The notes under the pieces were generated by a model, which was given only the letters and a program-made list of their open reading frames with translations, searched no databases and had not been told where the DNA came from. From Acidiferrimicrobium sp. IK (GTDB taxonomy: Bacteria; Actinomycetota; Acidimicrobiia; Acidimicrobiales; Palsa-688), in NCBI RefSeq assembly GCF_025499425.1, contig NZ_JAIMCB010000002.1:389688-453687 (forward strand): a DNA stretch of 64,000 nucleotides, given 5' to 3'. Below are positions 17,281-25,494 of this stretch, one piece after another. Made by a program: the position numbers and the translations under genes. Each line of letters starts with the position of its first letter. Within the stretch, counting starts at the first letter, position 1.

Positions 17281-18255
17281 TCAAGACACCGCAGCGGCGA
17301 GCAGGTCGACCAGCCCGTCGGTCACCGCGGCGTGCGCCACTCGCACCGCGTTGACGATGGCGCGGGCGCTGGAGGACCCGTGGCTGATGACGCAGACCCC
17401 CGACACGCCGAGCAGCACCGCTCCGCCGGTGGTGTCGGGGTCCATCTCCTCGGCGAACGGCAGGAGGGCGGGCAGCAGCACTGCGCCGGCGGCCTTGGTC
17501 TCGTCGTTGGTGTCGAACGACGCCAAGACGCTGCGCATGGCAAAGCGCATCCCGCCTTCGAGGGTCTTGAGGACGACGTTGCCGGTGAAGCCGTCGGTCA
17601 CCACGACGTCGACGCTGTCTGTCATCACGTCGCGGCCTTCGACGTTGCCGATGAAGTCGACTTCCGCCCCGGCGGCTCCCGCGGCGAGGAGGGCGTGGGT
17701 CTCCTTCACCAGCGGGTTGCCCTTGGTCGCTTCCTCCCCGATCGACAGCAGGCCGACGCGGGGCACCGCGATCCCGTAGCGCTGGCGGGCGAACACCGAC
17801 CCCATCTGGGCGAACTGCACCAGCCACGCCGCGCTGCACTCGGCGTTGGCGCCGGCATCGAGGAGGACCGTTGGGGTGGTCCCGGGCACCGGGATGGGCG
17901 TGGCGATCGCGGGGCGGGCCAGGCCTTTGAGCCGGCCCATCCGCAGCAGGGCGCTGGCCATCGTGGCCCCGGTGTTGCCGGCGCTGACCATCGCGGAAGC
18001 TCGCCGGTCGCGTACCGCCTCGGCGGCGCGCACGAGCGACGAGTCCTTCTTGGTCCGCACGCCGCGGGCGGCGTCCTCGTCCATCCCGATGACCTCGCGG
18101 GCGGGGATGACCTCGAGGCCACCGGTGTCGGGGAGCCGGTCGGGGTCACCGACGAGCACGACGGGCAGGCCGGCCTCCGCCGCCTGGCGGGCGCCGAGCA
18201 CGATCTCGTCGGGGGCCCGGTCGCCGCCCATGGCGTCGACCGCGACCGGCATCAC
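17281..18255 (-). CDS. plsX: Phosphate acyltransferase PlsX
   Basis: A 324-residue enzyme that turns acyl-ACP into acyl-phosphate for phospholipid synthesis. It begins MMPVAVDAMGGDRAPDEIVL, the family signature, and carries SAGNTGATMASALLRMGR, VLLDAGANAECSAAWLVQFA and VTDGFTGNVVLKTLEG. It follows rpmF by 19 nt and precedes acpP, so ribosomal, phospholipid and RNA-processing genes share one transcript. Confidence 0.95.
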   Translation of the reverse strand: MMPVAVDAMGGDRAPDEIVLGARQAAEAGLPVVLVGDPDRLPDTGGLEVIPAREVIGMDEDAARGVRTKKDSSLVRAAEAVRDRRASAMVSAGNTGATMASALLRMGRLKGLARPAIATPIPVPGTTPTVLLDAGANAECSAAWLVQFAQMGSVFARQRYGIAVPRVGLLSIGEEATKGNPLVKETHALLAAGAAGAEVDFIGNVEGRDVMTDSVDVVVTDGFTGNVVLKTLEGGMRFAMRSVLASFDTNDETKAAGAVLLPALLPFAEEMDPDTTGGAVLLGVSGVCVISHGSSSARAIVNAVRVAHAAVTDGLVDLLAAAVS

Positions 18256-18274
18256 TGAGGCCAGGATCAGGTCC

Positions 18275-18454
18275 TCAGCTGACGTCGAGCGCCTGGCGCC
18301 CGTGGTACCACCCGCATGTCGGGCAAACCACGTGGGGCAGCTTGGCCTGGTGGCATTGGGGGCAGATGCTGCGGGCCGGTACCGACAGGGTCCAGTTGCT
18401 GGCCCTGCGGCTGCGGCTCTTCGCCTTGGAGGTCTTCTTCTTCGGGACGGCCAT
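18275..18454 (-). CDS. rpmF: 50S ribosomal protein L32
   Basis: A 59-residue L32 starting MAVPKKKTSKAKSRSRRASN from the ATG at 18454. The zinc-binding form is present, with CPQC and CPTC pairs about ten residues apart (ICPQCHQAKLPHVVCPTCGW). It sits directly after the DUF177/YceD gene, the pairing found across bacteria. Confidence 0.95.
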   Translation of the reverse strand: MAVPKKKTSKAKSRSRRASNWTLSVPARSICPQCHQAKLPHVVCPTCGWYHGRQALDVS

Positions 18455-18555
18455 CGTCGGGCTTCCTGTGTGGGGAACGGAGGGCGCGCGCCATACGGCG
18501 CGCCGGAGCCCGACCAGTCTAGGTGCTCGGGAGCGCCTCGTGCTGCCGGGGCCGC

Positions 18556-19101
18556 TCAGCCCCTGCCGCGAGGCTTCAAGTCGTCGAGCACGGCCCAGCG
18601 CGGATCGGTCGGGGCGTGCTCGCAGCCGCAGGGTCCATCGGCCAGGTCGGCGCCGCAGATGGGGCACAAACCGGCGCAGTCGGGCCGGCACAACGGGGCC
18701 AGGGGAAGCGCCAGGAGCAGGGCGTCGCGCACCAGCGGCGCCAGGTCCAGCTGCTCACCCGAGAGCGGATAGGTCTCCTCGTCGTCGTCGCTCGAAGCGG
18801 TGCGGGGCCGGTAGATCTCGCGCACCTCGGCATGAAGCTCGCCGCCGACGGGCCGCAGGCACCGCCGGCACTCCCCCTGCCACGGCGCGGAGACCTCACC
18901 GCTGACCTCGATGCCGCCCACGATCACGTCCAAGTCGACGTCGGCCTCGGCTTCGGCTCCGGCCGGCACGGACGTCCCGGCCACCACCAGCGGATCTCCG
19001 TCGACCAGCTTGCCGACCGGGCCGCTGCGCTGCTCGTGGCGGCGGACGCCGGGGCTGCGCCGGATGGCCGTGATCGGCACCAGCCACGGGCTCGGCGGCA
19101 C
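18556..19101 (-). CDS. DUF177/YceD family protein
   Basis: A 181-residue YceD-family protein; in other bacteria and plants this family helps 23S rRNA accumulation. Seen: GECRRCLRPV in the middle, and a C-terminal cysteine cluster CRPDCAGLCPICGADL followed by CGCEH, typical of actinobacterial members and likely zinc-binding. It starts with a GTG. It lies between the SepIVA-like gene and rpmF. Confidence 0.9.
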   Translation of the reverse strand: MPPSPWLVPITAIRRSPGVRRHEQRSGPVGKLVDGDPLVVAGTSVPAGAEAEADVDLDVIVGGIEVSGEVSAPWQGECRRCLRPVGGELHAEVREIYRPRTASSDDDEETYPLSGEQLDLAPLVRDALLLALPLAPLCRPDCAGLCPICGADLADGPCGCEHAPTDPRWAVLDDLKPRGRG

Positions 19102-19149
19102 GGCGCTAACTCCGGTGGGGCGGCGGCCCGCACCGTCCGGCGCGCACCA

Positions 19150-19722
19150 CTACCCCTGGTCCTGGTCGAAGAACGCCTCCTCGCCGCCCAGGGTGTCGTC
19201 GGTGAGTCCGGTCCCGGCGATGCTGGAATCGGTGGCGACGACGGGCGGGGGGGCGAGGGAAAGCTTCTGGCGACCGGCGGCGACGGTCTTGATGGTTCGC
19301 TCGAGGACGATCTCGAAAGACGCAAGCTTCTGGTCGACGTAGTCCTCGGCCTCTAGGCGCAGCTTGCGGGCCTCGTCGCGCGCCGCCTCGAGGGTCCGCC
19401 GGGCGGTGTGCTGGGCCTCGCGGACGATCTCGGTGCGCTGCACCATCCGCTCCGCTCTCTCCCGCGCCGACTCGACGATCTCCTCGCCTTCGCGTTGGGT
19501 CTTCAGGAGGTACTCCTCGCGCTCCTTCAGCATCCACCGGGCGTTGCGGACCTCGTCGGGAAGACGGTTGAGGGCCTCGTCGAGCAACTCGAGGACCTCC
19601 TCTTTGTTGTCCAGCTTCACCGACGAGGAGAGGGGAAGGGCCCGGGTGTTCTCGATGATCTCGATGACCCGGCGGACCAGGGTCTCGGTGTCGATCTGAG
19701 GGCGGGCGTCGGGGGCGCTCAT
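19150..19722 (-). CDS. SepIVA-like coiled-coil septation protein
   Basis: A 190-residue, almost wholly helical protein. An N-terminal helix pair (TLVRRVIEIIENTRALPLSS) is followed by a long coiled coil (about residues 45-150). It includes EGEEIVESARERAERMVQRT, which resembles DivIVA and F0-ATPase b subunit segments. Position between coaD/rsmD and DUF177-rnc-fpg matches the mycobacterial septation factor SepIVA. A role in septum or polar growth is inferred from this family and context. Confidence 0.75.
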   Translation of the reverse strand: MSAPDARPQIDTETLVRRVIEIIENTRALPLSSSVKLDNKEEVLELLDEALNRLPDEVRNARWMLKEREEYLLKTQREGEEIVESARERAERMVQRTEIVREAQHTARRTLEAARDEARKLRLEAEDYVDQKLASFEIVLERTIKTVAAGRQKLSLAPPPVVATDSSIAGTGLTDDTLGGEEAFFDQDQG

Positions 19723-19750
19723 CGGACCGGTCCCAGGATGGTTGGGCGGG

Positions 19751-20236
19751 TCACTGCGAGAACTTCTCCTTCAACTTGGTAAACACCGGTCCCGGCACCA
19801 TGGTGCCGATCCGGTCGGCGCCCCCGAAGCGGGCGAACTCGCGAACGTACTTCGACGCGATGAACGTGTACTCCGAGGAGCAGGGGATCAGCAGGGTCTC
19901 GATACCGGACACCGACTTGTTCATCTGGGCCTGCTGAAGCTCCGACTCGGCGTCCGACGACACCCTCAGCCCCTTGACGATGACGTCTGCGTTGACCTCG
20001 CGGGCCAGGTCCACGACGAGGCTGGCGAAGCTGCTCAGGGTCACGTTGGGCAGGTGCACCACCGAGTCGGCGATCATCTGCTGGCGCTCCTCGAGGGTGA
20101 ACAGCGGAGCGCCCTTTTGCGGGTTGCGCACGGCGGCGACCACGACATGGTCGAAGAGGTGGGCGGCGGTTTCGACGATCTCCAGGTGCCCGTTGTGGAA
20201 CGGGTCGAACGACCCGGGGAACAACGCGGTCCTCAT
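19751..20236 (-). CDS. coaD: Phosphopantetheine adenylyltransferase
   Basis: A 161-residue enzyme of coenzyme A synthesis that adds AMP to 4'-phosphopantetheine. The start MRTALFPGSFDPFHNGHLEI has the nucleotidyltransferase HNGH motif. VIVKGLRVSSDAESELQQAQ and the C-terminal SEYTFIASKYVREFA supply phosphate-binding residues. The ATG at 20236 overlaps the rsmD stop as ATGA. The rsmD-coaD pair is a common actinobacterial arrangement. Confidence 0.95.
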   Translation of the reverse strand: MRTALFPGSFDPFHNGHLEIVETAAHLFDHVVVAAVRNPQKGAPLFTLEERQQMIADSVVHLPNVTLSSFASLVVDLAREVNADVIVKGLRVSSDAESELQQAQMNKSVSGIETLLIPCSSEYTFIASKYVREFARFGGADRIGTMVPGPVFTKLKEKFSQ

Positions 20237-20817
20237 CGATCGTGACCTTCTTGGATCGGGCCTCCCTCGCGAGGGGCACACACCGGGCGCAGCATGGTGA
20301 CCACGGTACTGCCGTAGGCCTTCTCCCTGACAACATCCCACCCCTCCGCCGCGTTCAGGCTCCGGCCCGTCTCGGCGACGAGGATGCCGCCGAAGCCGGC
20401 GGCGGTGAGGGCGGCCAGCAACTCCGGCCACCCCTCGAAGCGGTACGGCGGGTCGGCGAACACGACGTCGGCGCCGCCCACCAGCGGCGCCGAACCGGCC
20501 GCGGTCACGGCGTCGACCACGAGCACGCTCGACCCTGGCCCGTCGAAGCCGAGGGCGGCCAGGTTGGCCCGGACGGTCGCCGCCGCGCCCCGGTCCCGCT
20601 CTACGAAGGTGGCGGCGCGCGCGCCGCGAGACAGCGCCTCGATCCCGAGCGCCCCGCTGCCCGCGAAGAGGTCGACGACGGTGGCGTCTTGCACTGCGCC
20701 CAGGCTCGTCAACGCGTTGAACACCGCTTCGCGCACCCGGTCCCCCGTCGGGCGGGTGGACCGGCCGGCAGGAGCCTGGATGGCCCGGCCTCTCGCCGAC
20801 CCGGCCACCACTCGCAT
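20233..20817 (-). CDS. rsmD: 16S rRNA (guanine966-N2)-methyltransferase RsmD
   Basis: A 194-residue Rossmann-fold methyltransferase. The start MRVVAGSARGRAIQAP is typical. AdoMet motif I is VVDLFAGSGALGIEALSRGA, and the catalytic motif is VFADPPYRF. The ATG at 20817 is chosen over an upstream start at 20880 because TACCGT (20829-20824) ends exactly 6 nt before it. It is the first gene of the long minus-strand cluster down to smc. Confidence 0.94.
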   Translation of the reverse strand: MRVVAGSARGRAIQAPAGRSTRPTGDRVREAVFNALTSLGAVQDATVVDLFAGSGALGIEALSRGARAATFVERDRGAAATVRANLAALGFDGPGSSVLVVDAVTAAGSAPLVGGADVVFADPPYRFEGWPELLAALTAAGFGGILVAETGRSLNAAEGWDVVREKAYGSTVVTMLRPVCAPREGGPIQEGHDR

Positions 20818-20823
20818 CCGCCA

Positions 20824-20829
20824 ACGGTA
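20824..20829 (-). promoter_or_regulatory. -10 element TACCGT for the rsmD-to-smc cluster
   Basis: TACCGT on the minus strand ends 6 nt before the rsmD ATG at 20817, the spacing expected for a leaderless transcript. It would drive rsmD, coaD and the genes behind them. Confidence 0.55.
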
Positions 20830-20849
20830 CCGGCCCGCCAACTCCGGTC

Positions 20850-21056
20850 GTGGGCCAGACTGGGCCTGTGCCTCGTCCACCGGCCCCCGACACCACCATC
20901 ACCTGTGTCGACTGCGGAGGCGTCGCGCACCTGATCACCACCTGGCCGGAGGACGACCCGCCCTGGCCGGGCGATCTGCTGACCTACCGCTGCGCCGACT
21001 GCTGGGACCGCTGGGACACCATCATGCCCGAGGTCCCCGAGGGGCCGGAGGCCTGA
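20850..21056 (+). CDS. Small zinc-ribbon protein of unknown function
   Basis: A 68-residue acidic protein with two cysteine pairs, CVDCGG and YRCADCWDRWD, spaced like a zinc ribbon. The rest is rich in Pro, Trp and Asp. No known family was recognised. The start is uncertain: GTG at 20850 or 20868 are both possible and neither has a clear ribosome site or -10. It is divergent from rsmD and convergent with the GGDEF-EAL gene. Confidence 0.6.
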   Translation: MGQTGPVPRPPAPDTTITCVDCGGVAHLITTWPEDDPPWPGDLLTYRCADCWDRWDTIMPEVPEGPEA

Positions 21057-21086
21057 GCCGGTCGGAGGGCCGAGCCGGCCGGCGCG

Positions 21087-23567
21087 TCAGGTGAGGCCGT
21101 CGCGGTGGCTGCGCAACCAGCCGGGGACCTGCGAAGGCTCGAGCGGCGGGCTCCACAGGTAGCCCTGACCCAGTTCGCAGCCGAGACCGATGAGCGCGCC
21201 TTGCTGTAGGGCCGTCTCCACCCCCTCGGCGACGCAGGTCAGGTGCATGGCGTCGGCCAGGCCGATCACCGACCGGACGATGGAGGTGTCCTCATCGGAA
21301 ATGCCGAGGTTGCGGACGAATGACCGGTCGATCTTCAGCGTGTCGACCGGCAGCTGGCTGAGGTACGCCAGCGAGCTGTAGCCGGTGCCGAAGTCGTCGA
21401 TGGCCAGATGCACCCCCGAGCGCTTGAGCTCCTCGAGGACGGGCAGCGACCGCTCGATGTCGTCCATGACGGCCGTCTCGGTGATCTCCAAGTGGAGCAG
21501 TTCCGGCGCCAAACCGCCGGCGGCCAGTATCTCTGTGACCAACCCGGCCAGGGTCGGATCGTCGAGCTGGCGGGCGGACAGGTTGACCGACACCCACAGC
21601 GGGTCGGAGGTCGGGTCGTCCCGGTTCCACCCCGCGACCTCTCTGGCGGCGTGGTCGAGGATCATCTGCCCCAACCCGACGATCAGGCCGGTGGCCTCGG
21701 CGGTGGGGATGAAATCGACCGGGCTGATCAGGTTGCCGTCGCCGGTCTGCCAGCGCGCCAGCGCCTCGAACCCCCTCACCTTCAGGGTCCGCAGGTCGAC
21801 GATCGGCTGGTAGTGGGCGACGAGCTCGCCGCGGCGCATACCGGCCCGGAGGGCCCTTTCGCCGTGGAACATGGTCTCGGCCCGGATCTGCAGCGAGTCG
21901 TCGAAGCGCGACGCCCGACCCCGGCCCTGGGCTTTGGCCCGGTACATCGCGGCGTCGGCCTCCGACAGCAGCCGGTGGCTGGTGCTTTCGGGCCGGCTCA
22001 AGGTGATCCCGATGCTGGCCCCGATGATGCTCTCCGCGCCGGCGATGGAAAAAGGGGTGGCGAGCACTCCCGTCACCCGCTCGACCAGGCCGGCCACGTC
22101 CGAGTCGCTCACGTCGACGCACACCAGGACGAACTCGTCGCCCCCAAAGCGCGCCACGCTGTCACCGGGGCGGACCGACGCTTGGAGGCGACGGCCCATC
22201 TCGATCAGGAGCCGGTCTCCGACGACGTGGCCCAACGCGTCGTTGACGTTCTTGAACCCGTCGATGTCCACGAAGAGCACCCCGGTGCGAGTGCCGCTGC
22301 GCCGACCGGCCGCCAGGGCGTGGTCCAGCCGGTCGATCAGCAGCGCCCGGTTGGGCAGGCCGGTCAAGTCGTCGTGGAGCGCGCGGTGGCGCATCTCGGC
22401 TTCGATCCGCTTCCTGTCGCCGATGTCTTGCATCTGGGCCATCAGGTAGAGCGGCTCTTCGTCGTCGCTGCGCACGACGTTGACGGCCACCTCGACCCAA
22501 AGGTCGGTACCGTCGGGTCGAACGCAGCGCCACTCGCTGCTGTGTGACTCGGCGCCCATCTCCAGCTCGCCCAGCGCGGCATCGAAGAGGTCCTGCTCGT
22601 CGGGGTGGAGGAACTCGGGCCAGCGGTGGCCGAGGACCTCCTCCCTGGTCCGGTCGAGCATCCGGCACATCGCCGGGTTGACCGCGGTCAACACGCCGTC
22701 CAAGGCGGCGATGAGCATCCCGAAGCTCGAACGGGCGAAGGCAGTCCGAAACCGTTGCTCGGCTTCGGTTCGCGCCTGGTCAACGGAGAGGTCGTGGGCC
22801 AGCGCGCAGGCTCCCGCCACTCCCCCGTTGCCGTCGAGCAGCGGCCACACGCTGAGCCGCACCCGCCGGGTGGTGCCGTCCTTGTGGACCCGTACGGTTT
22901 CGAGGCGGTCCACGGTCGAGCCGATCGCGACCTTGGCCAGGATGTCGCGAAGCTCCGGGAGCCGGTCGGGGGGGACGATGAGGGATATGTGGCGCCCGAC
23001 CGCCTCCTCGGTGCTGTAGCCGTAAAGCGCCTCTGCTGCGTTGTTCCAAGAGGTGATGGTTCCCTCGACGGTCTTGGTGAGGATCGCGTCGGTCGACGAC
23101 TCGACGATCGCGGCCAGCCTCTGCAGGTCTTGGTTGGCCTGGCGGGCCTCGCTGGCGTCGTGGGCGATGGTCGAGGCGCCCTGTACGGTGCCGTCCTCGG
23201 CGAAGAGCGGCAAGACGCTGAGCGACACCCAGACCTCGGAGCCGTCCTTGCGCCGGCGGAGGGTCTCGAGACGTTCGATGGCTTCACCGGCAGCCACCCG
23301 CTCGAGCATTACTGCCAGCTCGTCGAGGCGACCGTCGGGGACGAGGATCCGCACGTGGCGGCCGAGGACCTCCTCGGGGCTGTACCCGTATAGGCGCTCC
23401 GCCGACGCGTTCCACGACGTGATGATCCCGTCGACGGTTTTGGACAGGATGGCGTCGTTGGACCAAGTGACGATCGCCGCCAGGCGCTGGAGGTCCAGTT
23501 GACGCCCGGCAACGCTCTCGGAGCCGTCCTCGGACGGTCGGGGGCCCTGCGATGGAGTCTGGCTCAT
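21087..23567 (-). CDS. PAS-PAS-PAS-GGDEF-EAL cyclic di-GMP signalling protein
   Basis: An 826-residue cytoplasmic protein without membrane segments. Three PAS sensor domains (about 20-390) are followed by a diguanylate cyclase domain with intact GGDEF (near 474). A full inhibitory I-site RPGD lies five residues before that motif. The EAL domain (from about 590) keeps EALARW, VNLSARQL, LEITETAVM, DDFGTGYSSL, LKIDRS and EGVET. Both synthesis and breakdown of c-di-GMP therefore look possible. PAS1 and PAS2 are near copies (both have LQRLAAIV and ITSWN), suggesting internal duplication. I chose the ATG at 23567; 23630 is an alternative. Confidence 0.93.
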   Translation of the reverse strand: MSQTPSQGPRPSEDGSESVAGRQLDLQRLAAIVTWSNDAILSKTVDGIITSWNASAERLYGYSPEEVLGRHVRILVPDGRLDELAVMLERVAAGEAIERLETLRRRKDGSEVWVSLSVLPLFAEDGTVQGASTIAHDASEARQANQDLQRLAAIVESSTDAILTKTVEGTITSWNNAAEALYGYSTEEAVGRHISLIVPPDRLPELRDILAKVAIGSTVDRLETVRVHKDGTTRRVRLSVWPLLDGNGGVAGACALAHDLSVDQARTEAEQRFRTAFARSSFGMLIAALDGVLTAVNPAMCRMLDRTREEVLGHRWPEFLHPDEQDLFDAALGELEMGAESHSSEWRCVRPDGTDLWVEVAVNVVRSDDEEPLYLMAQMQDIGDRKRIEAEMRHRALHDDLTGLPNRALLIDRLDHALAAGRRSGTRTGVLFVDIDGFKNVNDALGHVVGDRLLIEMGRRLQASVRPGDSVARFGGDEFVLVCVDVSDSDVAGLVERVTGVLATPFSIAGAESIIGASIGITLSRPESTSHRLLSEADAAMYRAKAQGRGRASRFDDSLQIRAETMFHGERALRAGMRRGELVAHYQPIVDLRTLKVRGFEALARWQTGDGNLISPVDFIPTAEATGLIVGLGQMILDHAAREVAGWNRDDPTSDPLWVSVNLSARQLDDPTLAGLVTEILAAGGLAPELLHLEITETAVMDDIERSLPVLEELKRSGVHLAIDDFGTGYSSLAYLSQLPVDTLKIDRSFVRNLGISDEDTSIVRSVIGLADAMHLTCVAEGVETALQQGALIGLGCELGQGYLWSPPLEPSQVPGWLRSHRDGLT

Positions 23568-23822
23568 CGCGCGCGCCGGTGAGGCGGTCGGCTCCTGCGA
23601 TCGTCCCCGGTGCGCAGGCACACGTCCCACCGTTGTCCCCCAACATGCAGATTCAGGCTGCCGGCTGGATAGCTCAACCGCAGGCTCGATTCTCGGTGGC
23701 GAAAAACCCTACGCGGCGCGCTGTCGTGGAGCAAGAACCTCAAAACGCCCTGTACGATAACCGCCCAAACCCGAAAATCGCGCTCGTCGCCGACCGCATC
23801 CCCGAGCGGGTCTGACTCATCC
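23568..23822. other. Divergent intergenic region, AT-richer than surroundings
   Basis: About 255 bases between the GGDEF-EAL start and the MFS start. It is richer in A and T than the flanking genes. The sequence TACGATA at 23753-23759 reads TACGAT on plus and TATCGT on minus, so it could serve as a -10 in either direction. TAGGGT on the minus strand near 23710 is another candidate. No RNA gene or coding region is supported here. Confidence 0.4.
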
Positions 23823-25202
23823 ATGCATGCGACCCCTCACGACCGGGCCATGACCGCCGCCCCCTCGACGACAAGTCCGACCGTCGACCACCGACTCGGG
23901 CTGCGCGCCAACTGGTGGCAGTTCTCGCTGTTCACCGTCATCACTCTGCTGGTCGGCGCGACCATCGGCGTCGAACGAGTCGCCTTACCACCGCTCGCCA
24001 AGCACACCTTCGGTGTCGTCTCCGTCCTCTACACCGTGTCGTTCGTGGCCGCCTTTGGCGCGGTCAAAGCTGTGATGAACCTCGTCGCCGGGCGGCTCTC
24101 CGACCGCCTCGGCCGCAAGCGGATCCTGCTCGTCGGCTGGGCCTTCGCCCTGCCCTACGCCCTATTGATCATCTTCGCCCAGGCATGGTGGTGGGTGGTA
24201 CTGGCCAACCTGTTCCTCGGTGTCAACCAAGGGCTGACCTGGAGCATGTCGGTCACCGCCAAGATCGACCTGGTCGGACCGGCCGGCCGCGGCCTCGCGG
24301 TCGGCCTGGACGAATCGGCCGGCTACGTAGGAACCGGGATCGGCGGCCTCGCCGCCGGCCTGCTCGTCGCCTCCTACGGGCTACGCCCCGCCCCGTACCT
24401 GCTCGCCCTCGGCGTGGTAGCCGCCGGCGCTTTGATCACCTTCGGCCCGGCCCGCGAGACCCTGCCATGGGCCCGAGCCGAAGCAGCGCGCCACCACGCC
24501 GCCCACACCGACCAGACGGCCATGCCCGGGGTCAGGCAGCTAGCGCGCTACATGAGCTGGCACGACCGCAGCATGCTTGCCGTCTGCCAGGCCGGGATGA
24601 TCAACAAGGTCGCCGACAGCCTGGTTATCGGCTTCTTCCCCCTCTACTTTCTCCGCCGCGGCCTGTCTGTGGCCACCGTCGGCGTCCTCGTCGGCGTCTA
24701 CGCCTGGGTGTGGGGACTGGGCCAGGTCCCCACCGGCTGGCTCGCGGACCACGTCGGGCGCAAATGGCCCATCACCGCCGGCACCTTCCTCATCGGCGCC
24801 GGGATCGCGATCATCGCCTCCACCACCACCGTGGCGGTCTGGTACCTCGGGGCCACGGTCATGGGCGGGGGAATGGCCCTCGCCTACCCCAACCTCATCA
24901 CCGCCGTCGGCGACAGCGCCCACCCGGCCTGGCGGGGTGGCGCCCTCGGCGTCTACCGCCTCTGGCGCGACAGCGGCTACGCCCTCGGCCCTCTCGTGCT
25001 TGGCGGCATCGCCGCCCTCTCCGGGATCAGCGCCGCGCTCTGGGTCGGCGCCGCTCTCCTCGGCGCCTCCACCCTCGTCCTGCTGGCGCTGCTCCGAGAA
25101 ACCGAACCCGGCCGGCGGGCCGCAGCCCCTCCATGGCAGAGTCGCCCCGAGTGGATCACCGGACAACCGGTTTCTGAGCCGGCGGGCCAAGCGACGCTCT
25201 AG
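23823..25202 (+). CDS. Major facilitator superfamily transporter
   Basis: A 459-residue MFS permease with about 12 membrane helices. The loop 2-3 signature is GRLSDRLGRKRILLVGW and the matching loop 8-9 copy is GWLADHVGRKWPI. DESAGYVGTGIGGLAAGLL in helix 5 resembles drug/multidrug-type members. Substrate is unknown. Starts at 23823 or 23850 are both possible. Codon use includes more CTA, TTA and GTA than neighbouring genes, and it lies in a block that interrupts the usual recG-rsmD order, so transfer is possible. Confidence 0.88.
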   Translation: MHATPHDRAMTAAPSTTSPTVDHRLGLRANWWQFSLFTVITLLVGATIGVERVALPPLAKHTFGVVSVLYTVSFVAAFGAVKAVMNLVAGRLSDRLGRKRILLVGWAFALPYALLIIFAQAWWWVVLANLFLGVNQGLTWSMSVTAKIDLVGPAGRGLAVGLDESAGYVGTGIGGLAAGLLVASYGLRPAPYLLALGVVAAGALITFGPARETLPWARAEAARHHAAHTDQTAMPGVRQLARYMSWHDRSMLAVCQAGMINKVADSLVIGFFPLYFLRRGLSVATVGVLVGVYAWVWGLGQVPTGWLADHVGRKWPITAGTFLIGAGIAIIASTTTVAVWYLGATVMGGGMALAYPNLITAVGDSAHPAWRGGALGVYRLWRDSGYALGPLVLGGIAALSGISAALWVGAALLGASTLVLLALLRETEPGRRAAAPPWQSRPEWITGQPVSEPAGQATL

Positions 25203-25234
25203 TCACCGGTCGCCGACTGCACTGCCGGATCGAC

Positions 25235-25247
25235 TCAGATAATCTGA
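25235..25247. promoter_or_regulatory. Perfect palindrome over the toxin-antitoxin -10 (candidate operator)
   Basis: TCAGATAATCTGA is a 6-bp inverted repeat around one central base. It covers the -10 hexamer TAATCT (25240-25245), just upstream of the antitoxin ATG at 25252. Antitoxins of this class often bind such palindromes to repress their own operon; binding here is inference. Confidence 0.6.
25240..25245 (+). promoter_or_regulatory. -10 element TAATCT for the antitoxin-toxin operon
   Basis: TAATCT ends 6 nt before the ATG at 25252 with no Shine-Dalgarno between, so the mRNA would be leaderless. The partly overlapping GATAAT is also close to the general -10 consensus. Confidence 0.55.
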
Positions 25248-25251
25248 TTGC

Positions 25252-25494
25252 ATGCCTGAGGTGAGTGCGACGGAGGCTGCCAGGAACTTCTCGACCATCC
25301 TCGACGCCGTGGAACACCGCGGTGAGCACTTCACGATCGTCCGGCGCGGCCGGGTGATCGCCCAGCTCGACCCCATCGGTACGGGGAAGGGCGCGGACGT
25401 CAAGGCCATGCTCCGCCGGCATCGGAGCGATCCCTCCTTCGCTGACGATGCCACCTCGGCCCGGGCGCTGCTGGAGATCGAGACCCGACCGTGA
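25252..25494 (+). CDS. Antitoxin, Phd/YefM (VapB-like) type
   Basis: An 80-residue antitoxin. The N-terminus MPEVSATEAARNFSTILDAV and the strand HFTIVRRGRVIAQLDPI are the Phd/YefM DNA-binding fold. The C-terminal part (about 45-80) is acidic and flexible, as expected for toxin binding. It overlaps the PIN toxin gene by 4 nt (GTGA), fixing the pair as one operon. Autoregulation is suggested by the palindrome directly upstream. Confidence 0.9.
   Translation: MPEVSATEAARNFSTILDAVEHRGEHFTIVRRGRVIAQLDPIGTGKGADVKAMLRRHRSDPSFADDATSARALLEIETRP

Noticed and set aside
23662..23697. tRNA-like stretch containing TAGCTCAAC and CTCGATTC
   Set aside because: It resembles D-loop and T-loop words, but the T-arm does not pair, there is no anticodon arm, and no 7-bp acceptor stem could be drawn.
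23564..23824. 86-residue open frame on the minus strand in the GGDEF-MFS gap
   Set aside because: It overlaps the GGDEF-EAL 5' end, has no ribosome site, and reads as Arg/Asp-rich chance sequence.
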